DNA of 64,000 nucleotides from Nocardia cerradoensis NBRC 101014 (GCF_000308535.1 NZ_BAFW01000388.1:62001-126000); one strand, 5' to 3'; shown: positions 41,196 to 52,415, counted from the stretch's first letter. Notes: generated from the letters alone by a model not told the origin. Translations and numbers: made by a program.

Positions 41196-42236
41196 TCAGG
41201 GCACGATGACGGCACGCCCGCGCAATGTCCCGGCCGCGAGTCGCCGATATGCCTCGGGCGCGTCGTCGAGTGCGAACCGTTCGACGGCGATGTCGAGGAC
41301 GCCCTCGTGCGCCAGGTCGATCAGTTCGATCAGCTCGCTGCGCGCACCCCAATACGGGGCGGTCGCCGTCGCCTCGTACGGGCTGACGCCGAAACCGATG
41401 CGCGCCGCGGACTTTCCGTCACCGATACCGACGATGGTCACATCGGAATCCACGCCGGCGACGGCCATCGCGATATCGATGGTCGGCTGATATCCGACGA
41501 AATCGAGCACCAGGCTCGCACCCGCCGCGCCGGTGATCTTGCGGACGTTGTCGGCGGCCTGGGAATTCGACAGCACCGCCTCGTGGGCGCCGACCGATTT
41601 CGCGAATTCGAGTTTGTCGTCGCTGACGTCCAGCGCGACGACGCGTGCCGGGGACAGGTGACGCAACAATTGGATCGCCACATGGCCCAGTCCGCCACTG
41701 CCGATGACGACGGCCCAGGACCCGGGGCGCAGCTTCGACAGCGACCGTTTGATCGCGTGATACGGGGTGAGACCGGCGTCGGTCAGCGGAACGGTCGCCA
41801 CCGGATCCAGATCCCCGATCGGCACGAGATGGCGGGAGGAATCGACGATCAGGTATTCGGCGATGGCTCCCGGCGCCCCGAGGCCGGGCGGATAGATGCC
41901 CAGTTCGGCCGCGCGGGAACAGTAGTTCTCCAGACCCTGCGCGCAGAACCAGCAGGTACCGCAGCCCCACGGCCCGTACACCACCACGCTGGTGCCCAGA
42001 TCCAGGCCGCGCACACCGTCGCCCAGCGCGGCGACCGTCCCGGCGCCCTCGTGTCCGAGGGTCAGCGGCAGTGGATAGGTGAACGCTTCCGCGGGCAGCG
42101 ACATCACGAAATCGTCGGAATGGCAGACCCCGGCCGCGGTGACCTTCAGCAGCACCTCACCCGGCCCGGGCTCGGGAGTGGGAATCTCGCGGACTTCCGG
42201 TTCGGCACCGACGGTGACGTACTGCAGAGCCTTCAT
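41196..42236 (-). CDS. Zinc-dependent alcohol dehydrogenase
   Basis: A 346-residue MDR enzyme starting at ATG 42236 behind AGAGGA. Catalytic zinc ligands are in AAGVCHSD and GHEGAG; structural zinc is CGTCWFCAQGLENYC; NAD binding is GSGGLGH. The sequence resembles mycobacterial AdhA-like NAD(P)-dependent alcohol dehydrogenases. It is convergent with the transglycosylase gene (15 bases apart) and preceded by a PPOX-type gene on the same strand. Confidence 0.9.
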   Translation of the reverse strand: MKALQYVTVGAEPEVREIPTPEPGPGEVLLKVTAAGVCHSDDFVMSLPAEAFTYPLPLTLGHEGAGTVAALGDGVRGLDLGTSVVVYGPWGCGTCWFCAQGLENYCSRAAELGIYPPGLGAPGAIAEYLIVDSSRHLVPIGDLDPVATVPLTDAGLTPYHAIKRSLSKLRPGSWAVVIGSGGLGHVAIQLLRHLSPARVVALDVSDDKLEFAKSVGAHEAVLSNSQAADNVRKITGAAGASLVLDFVGYQPTIDIAMAVAGVDSDVTIVGIGDGKSAARIGFGVSPYEATATAPYWGARSELIELIDLAHEGVLDIAVERFALDDAPEAYRRLAAGTLRGRAVIVP

Positions 42237-42337
42237 AGCGCTTTTCCTCTCGGTCGAGCAGCTGGGGTCGCGATCGTTCACACCGGCCTGGCAACCTCCA
42301 GGCTAATGTGCACCCGCCGCTCCGGACGTCCGGCGCG

Positions 42338-42757
42338 CTACTGCTTGGAGTAGTCGGTGCTCAACCACCGTTCGGGGCGCATGCGGATCACCACCGAATC
42401 CGGGCCGAGGTTCTGCTCGGCGAATTGCGCGCCTTCCTCCGGTCCCAGATAGCGCACCGCGATCGCGCGGGCGACCTCGGGCGACGCCGCGTCGATCGAG
42501 GTGACCGAGCCCTCCGCGGTGACGTACCGGTACGGCGGCTGTTCCACCTGCGCGGTGATCGAGAACCGCCCCGCCGCGCGGATGAGCCTCTCCTTCACCG
42601 TCCCGGCGTCGGTCCACACCACCACTTCACCGCCCGGCTCGTAGCCGTACCAGATCGGCACCGCCAGCGGCGCCCGGTCGGGGCGCTCCACGGCGATCAC
42701 CCCCACGTGCAATTCGGCGAGGAACTTCTCCCGTTCGGTCCGCGTCATGGTCGGCAT
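42338..42757 (-). CDS. Pyridoxamine 5'-phosphate oxidase-fold protein
   Basis: A 139-residue split-barrel protein starting at ATG 42757 (MPTMTRTE) behind AAAGGA. It has the fold's typical VGVIAVERPDRAPLAVPIWYGYEPGGEVVVWT and a middle strand RFSITAQVEQPPYRYVTAEG. The family binds FMN, F420 or heme and acts on small substrates. Nothing in the sequence decides which cofactor is used. Confidence 0.85.
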   Translation of the reverse strand: MPTMTRTEREKFLAELHVGVIAVERPDRAPLAVPIWYGYEPGGEVVVWTDAGTVKERLIRAAGRFSITAQVEQPPYRYVTAEGSVTSIDAASPEVARAIAVRYLGPEEGAQFAEQNLGPDSVVIRMRPERWLSTDYSKQ

Positions 42758-42919
42758 CGATGGTCCTTTCGCGAGTCGGGTCTCTGCTCGCGACAACCCG
42801 GGGTGACCGCGGTCCTATTCCGAACCCCGGATGCGCAACGGCGGGGCGGCGTGGCGGCGGAAGGGCGACTTCTCTGGCATATATGAGGCGGCATCGCTCG
42901 TGAGACACTCATGCTGACC

Positions 42920-42936
42920 TGTCTCGATCCGAGACA
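42920..42936. promoter_or_regulatory. Perfect palindrome upstream of the PfkB gene
   Basis: TGTCTCG-atc-CGAGACA is a perfect 7-bp inverted repeat about 120 bases upstream of the kinase start and 165 upstream of the divergent PPOX-type gene. A weaker TGAG-aca-CTCA lies 10 bases before it. Probably an operator. Confidence 0.5.
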
Positions 42937-43053
42937 ACGCGGACCGAAGGGATCCTGTCCGGCGATGCGAACCACCGACGTCGATCGGCTCGCGGGTGGG
43001 GTGCGACGCACCGTCGCCGTGGCCACGCCCGGACTGCGCGCGGAGGGGATGAG

Positions 43054-43920
43054 ATGAGCGTCCCGCTGTTCGTCGGCCTCACCACCGTCGACCTCTCCTA
43101 CGCCGTCGACGCCTATCCGGGCGAGGACACCAAAACCCGTGCGCGCGAGCAATTTCTGGGCGCCGGTGGACCGGCCGCCAATGCCGCGGTGGCCTGCGCG
43201 ATCCTGACCGGCGGCGCCCGGCTGCTCACCGCCGTCGGGCAACATCCGCTCACCGCGCTGATCCGCGACGATCTGCGGTCCCACGGTGTCGAACTCGTCG
43301 ACACGACACCGCGGCGTACCGACCCGCCGCCGATCTCCTCCATCGTCGTCGCGGCCGCTGCCGGGACGAGAACCGTTGTCTCGCTGGATGGTTCGGGCAT
43401 CGCGGCGTCATTCGACGACGAATGCGCGGCCCTCGTCCAGGACGCCTCGGTGGTGCTCGTCGACGGGCATCACCTCGAACTGGCCCTCGGCATCGCGCGA
43501 GTGGCGCGTGATGCGGGAATTCCGGTGGTGCTCGACGGGGGGCGCTGGAAGCCGGAACACGCGGAGTTGCTGCCGCTGGTCGACATCGCCATCTGCTCGG
43601 CCTCGTTCGCGCCGCCGGGCGCCCAGGATGTGTTCGACCACCTGCACCGGATCGGGGTCCGCGCGGTCGCCGTCACGCGCGGGCAGCAACCGATCGTGTA
43701 CTCCGCCAACGGTTTTCGCGGCGAGATCGCGGTGGGTGACGTGGACGGCGCGGATACGCTCGGCGCCGGGGACATCCTGCACGGCGCGTTCTGCGCGTAC
43801 CACTCGCGCGGCCACGACTTCGTCGACGCGCTGACCCGCGCCGCCGCGGTCGCCACCCTGTCGTGCCGGTTCTTCGGCACTCGCGCGTGGGGAGACCGGC
43901 TCGATGAGTTGGCCGAATGA
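43054..43920 (+). CDS. PfkB family sugar kinase
   Basis: A 288-residue ribokinase-fold enzyme starting at ATG 43054 behind GGAGGGG. The substrate side has GAGGPAANAAVACAILTGG and the catalytic anion-hole motif is GADTLGAGDILHGAF. It phosphorylates a sugar, probably a ketose or a nucleoside; the exact one is not clear. It is convergent with a P-loop kinase whose relatives act on fructose- or pantothenate-like substrates. Confidence 0.9.
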   Translation: MSVPLFVGLTTVDLSYAVDAYPGEDTKTRAREQFLGAGGPAANAAVACAILTGGARLLTAVGQHPLTALIRDDLRSHGVELVDTTPRRTDPPPISSIVVAAAAGTRTVVSLDGSGIAASFDDECAALVQDASVVLVDGHHLELALGIARVARDAGIPVVLDGGRWKPEHAELLPLVDIAICSASFAPPGAQDVFDHLHRIGVRAVAVTRGQQPIVYSANGFRGEIAVGDVDGADTLGAGDILHGAFCAYHSRGHDFVDALTRAAAVATLSCRFFGTRAWGDRLDELAE

Positions 43921-43968
43921 GGTGCCCGGGCCGCACTCGAGTCGCACGAACGAATCGGCCGGACAGGC

Positions 43969-44643
43969 TCATCGAACCGGGCGGATACGGTAGCCGCCGC
44001 GGACCGCGCGCAGCACGAGATCGGCGCGGTCCGCGGTCTGCGCGATGAGACGCGCATTCGGCAGGTCACTGCCGGCGACCATGGCCTGGGCGCGATCCGG
44101 TGATTTCCCGCCGCGCCGATGCCGGCGCAGCAGGCGCTGTTCGATGACCGATTCCTCGACATCGAGGTACCAGACCTCGTCGAGATATTCGCGCACCTCA
44201 CCCCACCCCGGCCGATCCAGCAGCAGGTAGTTCCCTTCCACGATCGCGACCCGTTCGCCGGTGAAGGTCACGGCATCGGGGATCGGGTCGTGGCGGGCCC
44301 GGTCATAGACCGGCCACGGCACCGGCACGCCGATCGCACTGTCGCGCAGTCTCCGAAGCCGCGCGACGAACGCCGCCACATCGAAGGTATCGGGCTGCCC
44401 TTTGCGACCGAGCGCGCCGGAGTCACGCAGCTCCGCCGAGCTCCGATGAAATCCGTCCATCCCCGCCACCTCGCCGGGGACTCCCAGACTCCGCACCGCA
44501 TCCGCCAAACTCCGTGCCAACGTGGACTTTCCGGCACCCGGCGGTCCGGCGACACCCACCAGGTAGCGGCGCCCGCCCGCGTCATCCGCCGCCCGGACGA
44601 TCCGCGCCGCCAGCTCACCCGGGCCCAGCACCTCGGCCGTCAC
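43969..44643 (-). CDS. P-loop nucleoside/sugar kinase (FrcK/uridine kinase-like)
   Basis: A 224-residue kinase starting at GTG 44643 behind AGGAGGTG. The Walker A motif is AGPPGAGKST; MDGFHRSSAELRD is the uridine/pantothenate-kinase-like substrate loop and IVEGNYLLLDRPGW the Walker B side. Relatives are annotated as nucleoside or nucleotide kinases, often in fructose or pyrimidine loci. It sits back-to-back with the PfkB gene. Confidence 0.85.
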   Translation of the reverse strand: MTAEVLGPGELAARIVRAADDAGGRRYLVGVAGPPGAGKSTLARSLADAVRSLGVPGEVAGMDGFHRSSAELRDSGALGRKGQPDTFDVAAFVARLRRLRDSAIGVPVPWPVYDRARHDPIPDAVTFTGERVAIVEGNYLLLDRPGWGEVREYLDEVWYLDVEESVIEQRLLRRHRRGGKSPDRAQAMVAGSDLPNARLIAQTADRADLVLRAVRGGYRIRPVR

Positions 44644-44716
44644 CGGACACCTCCTGCACCGCGCGGCCGATCTCGCTTCCCTGTCGGCGAGCACCGATCG
44701 ACCACCACCTCCCGCC

Positions 44717-45361
44717 TCACTCGACCAGGATCACGATCAAACGCCTGGGCCCGTGCACACCCTGCACACGGGTCATCTCGATATCCACGGTGGCCGACGG
44801 ACCGCTGATCCAGGTCGTCGGGCGGCGCGGGTCGAGACGCGGAACGACCTCCGGCAGTGCGGTTTTCACCTGTTCGGCGTGGACCACGCAGACGTGACAG
44901 TCCGGGACGAGGGTGGGCGCGCGGCGGCCCTGACCGGCATCACCGTCGAGGACGATGGTGCCCGATTGCGCGATCGCCGCGGCGCAGGTGGTCACGACCG
45001 CGTCGACCTCGTCCAGTTCGCGCGTCGTCAGCGGCGGATCGTCGGTCACGACACGATGCTCGGAACGGTCCGCCCACAGGGCCGTCCAGATGTCCGGCAG
45101 TCCGGGCGGCGTCAGCACCACCCGCGCCGACGCGTTCCGCAGTTCCCGGTCCACGGTCGCGGCGACCCCCGCCAGGGTGGTCCGATGCACCTGTGCGCCA
45201 TAGCGTTCCAGTCGCTGTTCGAACAGCTCCAGGATCGCGCCACGATCGTCGGGGTCCACTCCCGGCGCGGTCCGCAGATAGTCGCGCGGCACGGTGACCG
45301 CCTCCGCCGGTTCGCCGATGGCCTCGCGGACGCGTCGCAGAATCGTCTCGCGCGCATTCAC
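44717..45361 (-). CDS. lutC: LutC/YkgG lactate utilisation protein
   Basis: A 214-residue LUD-domain protein starting at GTG 45361, overlapping the lutB stop as GTGA. It has MNARETILRRVREAIG-like start and the end TTWISGPSATVDIEMTRVQGVHGPRRLIVILVE, which is diagnostic for LutC. It is the third protein of the LutABC complex that oxidises L-lactate. Confidence 0.9.
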   Translation of the reverse strand: MNARETILRRVREAIGEPAEAVTVPRDYLRTAPGVDPDDRGAILELFEQRLERYGAQVHRTTLAGVAATVDRELRNASARVVLTPPGLPDIWTALWADRSEHRVVTDDPPLTTRELDEVDAVVTTCAAAIAQSGTIVLDGDAGQGRRAPTLVPDCHVCVVHAEQVKTALPEVVPRLDPRRPTTWISGPSATVDIEMTRVQGVHGPRRLIVILVE

Positions 45362-46839
45362 GAGCGGCTCCCGTCGTCGGCGCTCCCGTGCGGAGGCCCG
45401 TCGTCGTGGCGGCCGCCCTCGGTGCGCGCCCACCAGCGGCGAAACGATTCGGCAGGGATGTCGGGTACCCGCCGGCTGTCGGTCCACCCGCCCAGCGGAC
45501 CGGGCAGATGCCACTTCGGGACCGCGATGCCGATACGCGCCGCCGAGCGCACGGCCGCGCCCCACAGCGCCGGATGACTCATGAATCCCGCCATCGCGTC
45601 GAACGCCGCCCGTTCGACCCGATGCTTCACCGCCGCCTCCCCCTCGGCCACCCGGTGACGCAGGGCCAGCAGATTCCCGGTGATATCGATGCGGACCGGA
45701 CAGACGTCGTCGCAGGCCCCGCACAACGCCGACGCGTACGGCAACGAGGCGGTCTGCGGATCGTCGGCGCCCTTCAGCAACGGGTTGAGGATGGCGCCGA
45801 TCGGCCCCGGATAGACCGAACCGTAGGCCTGCCCGCCGGTGCGTTCGTACACCGGGCAGATATTCATACACGCGCCACAGCGGATGCAGCGCAACGCTTC
45901 CCGCCCGAGTTCGTCGCGCAGCGCGCGGGTTCGGCCGTTGTCCACCAGGACCAGGTGAAAGGCCGAGGGCCCGTCCTGGGCGGTGACACCGGTCCAGGTC
46001 GACACATACGGCGACATCCGCTCCCCGGTCGCGCTGCGGGCCAGCAACTCCAGGTAGATCTCCAGATCGCGCCAGCTCGGAATCACCTTCTCGATGCCGG
46101 CCACCGTGATCAGCGTCTCCGGCAGGGTCAGGCACATCCGCCCGTTGCCCTCCGACTCCACCATCACCACCGTTCCGCTCTCGGCGACAAGGAAATTCGC
46201 GCCGGTGATGCCGACCTTCGCGCGCAGGAACTTCTCCCGCAGATGCAGCCGCGACGCATCGGCGAGCGCCTGCGGATCGTCGGTCAGATCGTCCGGCGCG
46301 GGACGGCCGTGCTTGCCCATCTCGCGGCGGAAGATGTCGCGAATCTGGCTGCGGTTCAGGTGCATCGACGGCACCACGATATGGGAGGGCAGATCGTCGC
46401 CCAGTTGCAGGATGATCTCGGCGAGATCGGTTTCGCGGGTGTCGATTCCGGCCGCCGCCAGCGCCTCGTCCAGGCCGATCTCCTCCGACAGCATGGATTT
46501 GGCCTTGACGATCTCCTTCTCGCCGGTCGCCCGGACCAATGCGGTGACGACGGCGTTGGCCTCGGCGGCGTCGGTCGCCCAATGCACCACTCCCCCGGCG
46601 CCTTCCACCGCGTCGGCCAGCCGCTCCAGATAGATGTCGAGACGGCGCAGCACGTCGTCCTTGACCGCGGCCGCGGCGGTGCGCAGTTCCTGCCAGTCCG
46701 GCCGTTCCGCCACCAGGGCATCACGCTTGGCGCGGATGGTGTGAGTGGCACGGCGCACGTTGGCGCGCAATTGGTCGTCGGCGGTCGCGGCCCGCGCGGC
46801 CTGCGGGAACGGCGGCCAGCCCACGAAACTTTCGGTCAC
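45358..46839 (-). CDS. lutB: LutB iron-sulphur lactate oxidation subunit
   Basis: A 493-residue protein starting at GTG 46839, overlapping the lutA stop as GTGA. The N-terminal LUD domain has TGANFLVAESGTVVMVESEGNGRM. Two 4Fe-4S motifs follow: CIRCGACMNICPVY and CGACDDVCPV. It links lactate oxidation to electron carriers in the LutABC complex at the membrane or in the cytosol. Confidence 0.95.
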   Translation of the reverse strand: MTESFVGWPPFPQAARAATADDQLRANVRRATHTIRAKRDALVAERPDWQELRTAAAAVKDDVLRRLDIYLERLADAVEGAGGVVHWATDAAEANAVVTALVRATGEKEIVKAKSMLSEEIGLDEALAAAGIDTRETDLAEIILQLGDDLPSHIVVPSMHLNRSQIRDIFRREMGKHGRPAPDDLTDDPQALADASRLHLREKFLRAKVGITGANFLVAESGTVVMVESEGNGRMCLTLPETLITVAGIEKVIPSWRDLEIYLELLARSATGERMSPYVSTWTGVTAQDGPSAFHLVLVDNGRTRALRDELGREALRCIRCGACMNICPVYERTGGQAYGSVYPGPIGAILNPLLKGADDPQTASLPYASALCGACDDVCPVRIDITGNLLALRHRVAEGEAAVKHRVERAAFDAMAGFMSHPALWGAAVRSAARIGIAVPKWHLPGPLGGWTDSRRVPDIPAESFRRWWARTEGGRHDDGPPHGSADDGSRS

Positions 46840-47618
46840 GAGCGGGCTCCCGCGACCACCGGCAGCCCGGGCATCGGCCCGTCGGCCGTCGTGCGCGCCA
46901 GGATTTCCACCAGATGCAGATCGCGCACCGCGGTCGCGTCGGCGGCGAGGCGCCCGCCGATGTTCATCAGGCACGAATTGTCCACGGCGGTCACCACACT
47001 CGCGCCCGTCTCGCGCACGTGCGCTGCCTTGTCGGCGTTCATCGCGCCGGAGGCGGCGGCATTCTTCACCGAGAAGGTGCCACCGAATCCGCAGCATTCG
47101 TCGGCCGCGGGCAGATCGACCAGATCCAGTCCGGCCACCGCACGCAACAAGCGGTACGGGCGGTCGCCGATGCGCTGCACGCGCAGCGAATGGCAGGTCG
47201 GATGGTAGGTCACCCGATGCGGGAAATAGGCGCCCACGTCGACGACACCCAGATCGTCGGTGAGGAATTCGGTCAACTCCCGGATTCTGGGAACCAGCGC
47301 CTCGGCCTCGCGGGCCAGCGCGGCGTCGCCGACCTGCTCGGCCACCACCCGGTAGAACTCGCCGGGCGCCGCACCACACGAGGCCGACGGCACCACGATC
47401 CGGTCGTATTCACCGAACACGGAGACGAAATGCCGGGCCATCTTCGCGGTGTCGGCCCGATAGCCGGTGTTGGCATGCATTTGGCCGCAACAACTCTGGG
47501 CCATCGGGAAGTCGACCTCGACGCCGAGCCGGCGCAGCAACGCCACCGCCGCCCGGCCGGTTCCCGGATACATGACGTCGTTGACACAGGTGATGAACAA
47601 TGCCGTACGCGCCGACAT
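46836..47618 (-). CDS. lutA: LutA, CCG-domain lactate oxidation subunit
   Basis: A 260-residue protein starting at ATG 47618 (MSARTALF) behind GAGAGGGG. Two cysteine-rich CCG domains carry FPMAQSCCGQMHANTGY and LPAADECCGFGGTFSVKN, typical of the glycolate/lactate oxidase iron-sulphur subunits. It is the first gene of lutABC; the three overlap by four bases each, so they are translated together. No LutR or lactate permease gene is adjacent. Confidence 0.95.
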   Translation of the reverse strand: MSARTALFITCVNDVMYPGTGRAAVALLRRLGVEVDFPMAQSCCGQMHANTGYRADTAKMARHFVSVFGEYDRIVVPSASCGAAPGEFYRVVAEQVGDAALAREAEALVPRIRELTEFLTDDLGVVDVGAYFPHRVTYHPTCHSLRVQRIGDRPYRLLRAVAGLDLVDLPAADECCGFGGTFSVKNAAASGAMNADKAAHVRETGASVVTAVDNSCLMNIGGRLAADATAVRDLHLVEILARTTADGPMPGLPVVAGARS

Positions 47619-47780
47619 GCGGCCCCTCTCGTCACCGATGCCGCGGGCCGGGCACTGTTCTCGAGCGGCACCTCGATACGGATACTGGCGGACGATCCCG
47701 GCCAGAATACGCCGCACGCACCGCGGCGAGGCGGATCTGCGGGCCGTGTGGGCCCTGCGGATTCGCCTCGCCGGCATTCG

Positions 47781-48175
47781 TCAACTCACCGCATCCGCTC
47801 CGGTGAGCGGCGGCGGTCCGGAATCGAGTTCGGCCACTTCGGCATCGGTGAGCAGCCGGGACCGGATCAGGAACCGCACCCCCTCGGGGGCTTCGAGCGA
47901 GAATCCGCTCCCCCGCCCGGGGACCACGTCGACGGTCAGATAGGTGTGCTTCCAGTACTCGTACTGATCGGCGCTCATCCAGAACGGGGTATCGGCGCCG
48001 ACCCGGCCGAGCAGCACATCCGAGGCGCCCACGCGGAATTCCCCGCGCGGGAAGCACATCGGCGCGCTGCCGTCGCAACACCCGCCGGACTGATGGAACA
48101 TGACCGGCCCGTGCTGGCGAATCAAGTTGTCCAGCAACGTCTGCGCGGCCTCGGTCAGGTCGACGCGGGTACCCA

Positions 48176-48176
<1 letters not shown>
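47781..48176 (-). CDS. DUF779 protein, aldehyde dehydrogenase partner
   Basis: A 131-residue protein starting at ATG 48176, overlapping the aldehyde dehydrogenase stop (TGATG). The signature FHQSGGCCDGSAPMCFPRGEF holds three cysteines that may bind a metal or cofactor. DUF779 genes follow exaC-like aldehyde dehydrogenases in many actinobacteria, so a helper role is likely; its biochemical function is not established. Confidence 0.85.
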
Positions 48177-49693
<1,517 letters not shown>

Positions 49694-49726
49694 GACGGGT
49701 GCTCCTCGATGAGTCACGAAGGGTCG

Positions 49727-49751
49727 CATCACGACAGGGCTCGCCGTGATG
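49727..49751. promoter_or_regulatory. Inverted repeat in the aldehyde dehydrogenase promoter
   Basis: CATCACG (49727-49733) and CGTGATG (49745-49751) are perfect complements 11 bases apart, 34 bases upstream of the start. This fits an activator or repressor site, probably for the GAF regulator encoded next door. Confidence 0.5.
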
Positions 49752-49810
49752 TGGACCACTATGAGCCGCGAGGGTTGGCACAAGGTTGAACGCGGACGAG
49801 CGCGTCGCGA

Positions 49811-51109
49811 TCAGCTCCGCAGGGCGCTGTGCAGACGCGCGGCGGCCACCGCGCGGCGCGCGTCGCGGGCGGGCAGCAGCCGCAGCGCGTGTTCGTGGAT
49901 CTCGATGTCACCGGGCGCTTTCGCGCCGTAGTCCAGGGCGTATTCGGCCTCGCCGGCGGACAGGACCGCGGTGCGGATACCGACCTCGAGGTGTTCGCGC
50001 CATTCGACGATGCCCGGTGTCTGCGAGCCCGGTAGCAGCGGGCCGCGATACAGCCGCACGGCGGTGGCGGTGTCCCCGGCGGCCAGGGCGGCGAGCATAT
50101 CGGTGGCATCGCAGGAGACCGGTGTGGTCAGCCGATAGACCCGATTGCTGATATCGCCGCCGGTGGCGCGGCGCAGATGTGAGACGTCGGCCTTGAGCGT
50201 GCTGGAACCGGTGGGCCGGTCGCCGTAGACGGCCAGCTGCAACCGTTCCGGTGTGTAGCCGTCGGGTTCGAGGGCGAGCAGGGTGAGGATCTCGAGCAGC
50301 CGTCGGCGCAGTCGCAGCGGCCGACCGCCCCTGGTCAGCGCGGCGGCGCCGAGACATTCCAGCCGCACGCCCGCGGCCGTATTCGTCACGCCGCCTTGCA
50401 GTTTCGCCTCCACGGCCGCGGTGAGAGACAACACCGTCGACATGGCCAGCGGATGCGAGCGATCCCAGGTGGTGGACAGATCCAGCACACCGAGTTGCCG
50501 GCCGTCGGCCGCGCGGATCGGCGCGCAGTAGCAGACCCAGCCGTGCAACGCCTCGACCAGATGTTCGGCGGAGAACACACTGCTCGGGCGGCCGGTGTGC
50601 AATGCCAGCGACAGCGCGTTGGTGCCCATATGGTTCTCGTCCCAGCGGCCGCCGGGGGTGAAGCCGACCCGCTCGGCACGCCGCCGCATCACCTGACCGC
50701 CGTCGGACCAGAGAATGGTCCCCGCCTCGTCGGTGACGGCGGCGACGAATCCGGCGTCGTGGGTGATGCTGTGCAGCTGATCGGAGAGTTCGGCGATGGG
50801 GCCGCGCAGCGGCGAATCGGCCCATGTCGACGCGACATCACCGGCAACCGCGGGCGCGCAGTCGGTGGCCGGATCGACGAACGCTCGCGACCGCACCCAA
50901 GACTGCGCCACGTCTGCCCGGGGCTGCGCCGTATCGCCCTCGACGGCCTCGGCATCCGTGGCATCGGACGCGGTGGGACCTGATTCGAGCGAACACACGG
51001 CCGGGACGGCCGGAGGATCGTGCGGGCTCGGAACCCAGCGCGCCCACTGCCGTTCCAGTGCCGCGCGTCGCCGCAGCAGAGCACTGTCCTGTCCTGATCG
51101 CATCCGCAT
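49811..51109 (-). CDS. GAF-domain transcriptional regulator of the aldehyde dehydrogenase
   Basis: A 432-residue protein; ATG 51109 was preferred (GGTGAG just before), with ATG 51103 also possible. The central part is a GAF-type sensor (LHSITHDAGFVAAVTDEAGTILWSDGG, GGRWDENHMGTNALSLAL, HGWVCYCAPIRAADGRQLGVLDLSTTWDR), as in AcoR-type regulators. The C-terminal 160 residues have LTLLALEPDGYTPERLQLAVYGDRP and DVSHLRRATGG, a winged-helix/BTAD-like segment instead of the sigma-54 AAA domain. It likely senses an alcohol or aldehyde and activates the downstream gene. Confidence 0.75.
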   Translation of the reverse strand: MRMRSGQDSALLRRRAALERQWARWVPSPHDPPAVPAVCSLESGPTASDATDAEAVEGDTAQPRADVAQSWVRSRAFVDPATDCAPAVAGDVASTWADSPLRGPIAELSDQLHSITHDAGFVAAVTDEAGTILWSDGGQVMRRRAERVGFTPGGRWDENHMGTNALSLALHTGRPSSVFSAEHLVEALHGWVCYCAPIRAADGRQLGVLDLSTTWDRSHPLAMSTVLSLTAAVEAKLQGGVTNTAAGVRLECLGAAALTRGGRPLRLRRRLLEILTLLALEPDGYTPERLQLAVYGDRPTGSSTLKADVSHLRRATGGDISNRVYRLTTPVSCDATDMLAALAAGDTATAVRLYRGPLLPGSQTPGIVEWREHLEVGIRTAVLSAGEAEYALDYGAKAPGDIEIHEHALRLLPARDARRAVAAARLHSALRS

Positions 51110-51250
51110 CTCACCCGTCGCCGCTCGGTCCGCACCGTGCGTTCCGGCGGCGCGTGGGGCCGGGCCGCACATCGTCGGCTCGGCCCCATTGTCCAGCAGG
51201 CCGGCTCGCCGCGGGAGCGAAACCGGCCGGTGGGCACCCTCGAAGTCGGC

Positions 51251-51754
51251 TCAGATGGGCGTCAATTCGAACAGCCGGAACCGGCGCGTGCCCGCCAGAC
51301 GCTGTTCCATGGTGTATCCGGGCCAGTAGGCCACCGCCCGGGCCCAGGCGTCCTCGCGCTCGGCTCCGCTGAGGTGGCGGACCCGCACCTTGATCCGCCT
51401 ACCGCCACTGTGGATTTCGGCGTCGGAGGCGGCGGCCAGATTCGCCGACCAGGACGGATGTTCCGGCCGCCCCCAGTTGGACCCGATCAGCAGATACCGC
51501 TCGGGCCCGTCCGGTACGTACAGCAGCGATACCGTCCGCGGCAACCCGGATTTACGTCCGCGCACCGTCAGCTCCATCGACGGCAGACCCGCCAGGTCGA
51601 GCACGCCGTGCCGGCCGCCGGTGAGCCGGCGGATGACGCGCTCCAGCACGACGACCACCGGACCGGTACGCATCACCCAGGGAATGCGCGCGATCGCGCG
51701 TCCCAGGGCCGACAGCGGATTGCCGATACGTGAGCGACGAGCGCGATCCGACAT
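51251..51754 (-). CDS. F420-dependent (DDN/DUF385) nitroreductase-family protein
   Basis: A 167-residue split-barrel protein. The pattern LTVRGRKSGLPRTVSLLYVPDG, LLIGSNWGRPEHPSWSANLAA and YWPGYTMEQRLAG is typical for deazaflavin (F420)-dependent Ddn-like oxidoreductases common in mycolata; they reduce quinones or nitro compounds. It is seven bases upstream of the msrA end, same strand, and may share a role in redox protection. Confidence 0.85.
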   Translation of the reverse strand: MSDRARRSRIGNPLSALGRAIARIPWVMRTGPVVVVLERVIRRLTGGRHGVLDLAGLPSMELTVRGRKSGLPRTVSLLYVPDGPERYLLIGSNWGRPEHPSWSANLAAASDAEIHSGGRRIKVRVRHLSGAEREDAWARAVAYWPGYTMEQRLAGTRRFRLFELTPI

Positions 51755-51760
51755 GCCGGC

Positions 51761-52276
51761 CTACTGCGAGGTCGCGGCGCGCTTGGGCAGTTTCCAGCCC
51801 GGCCGGGGGAAGTGGCAGGTGTAGCCGTTCGGATAACGCTGCAGGTAGTCCTGATGCTCCGGCTCGGCCTCCCAGAACTCGGACGCCGGGGTCACCTCGG
51901 TGACCACCTTGCCCGGCCACAGCCCGGAGGCGTCCACATCGGCGATCGTGTCCAGCGCGATCGCCTTCTGCTCGTCGTCGAGATAGAAGATCGCGGACCG
52001 ATAGCTGCTGCCGATGTCGTTACCCTGACGATCCTTCGTCGACGGATCGTGGATCTGGAAGAAGAACTCGAGCAGGGCCCGGTAGTCGGTGCGCGCGGGG
52101 TCGTAGACGATCTCCACGGCCTCGGCATGCCCCGGATGGTTGCGATAGGTGGGGTGATCGTTGCGCCCGCCGGTGTATCCGACGCGCGTGGAAATCACAC
52201 CCGGCTGCTTGCGGATCAGCTCCTCCATGCCCCAGAAGCATCCGCCTGCCAGAATCGCCGTGCGCGTGTCGGTCAC
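51761..52276 (-). CDS. msrA: Peptide methionine-(S)-sulfoxide reductase
   Basis: A 171-residue enzyme with the MsrA active site GGCFWGMEELI (catalytic Cys at residue 13), plus GYTGG, GHAEAVEI and FFQIHDPSTKDRQGNDIGSSYRS. It repairs oxidised methionine with thioredoxin or mycoredoxin. The length is typical. It begins a unit with the F420-type reductase. Confidence 0.95.
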   Translation of the reverse strand: MTDTRTAILAGGCFWGMEELIRKQPGVISTRVGYTGGRNDHPTYRNHPGHAEAVEIVYDPARTDYRALLEFFFQIHDPSTKDRQGNDIGSSYRSAIFYLDDEQKAIALDTIADVDASGLWPGKVVTEVTPASEFWEAEPEHQDYLQRYPNGYTCHFPRPGWKLPKRAATSQ

Positions 52277-52415
52277 GCTTCCTCCTTCGAATCGGGTCCC
52301 CGCCCCAAGTCTCGCACCGGTACAACCCCGGTGGGGGCCCGAAAAATCCCGCCGCGGCGGTCGCCTCGCCCGCCTGCTGCCTACCGCATACCCGCTCTCC
52401 GAGCGGATTAACGGA

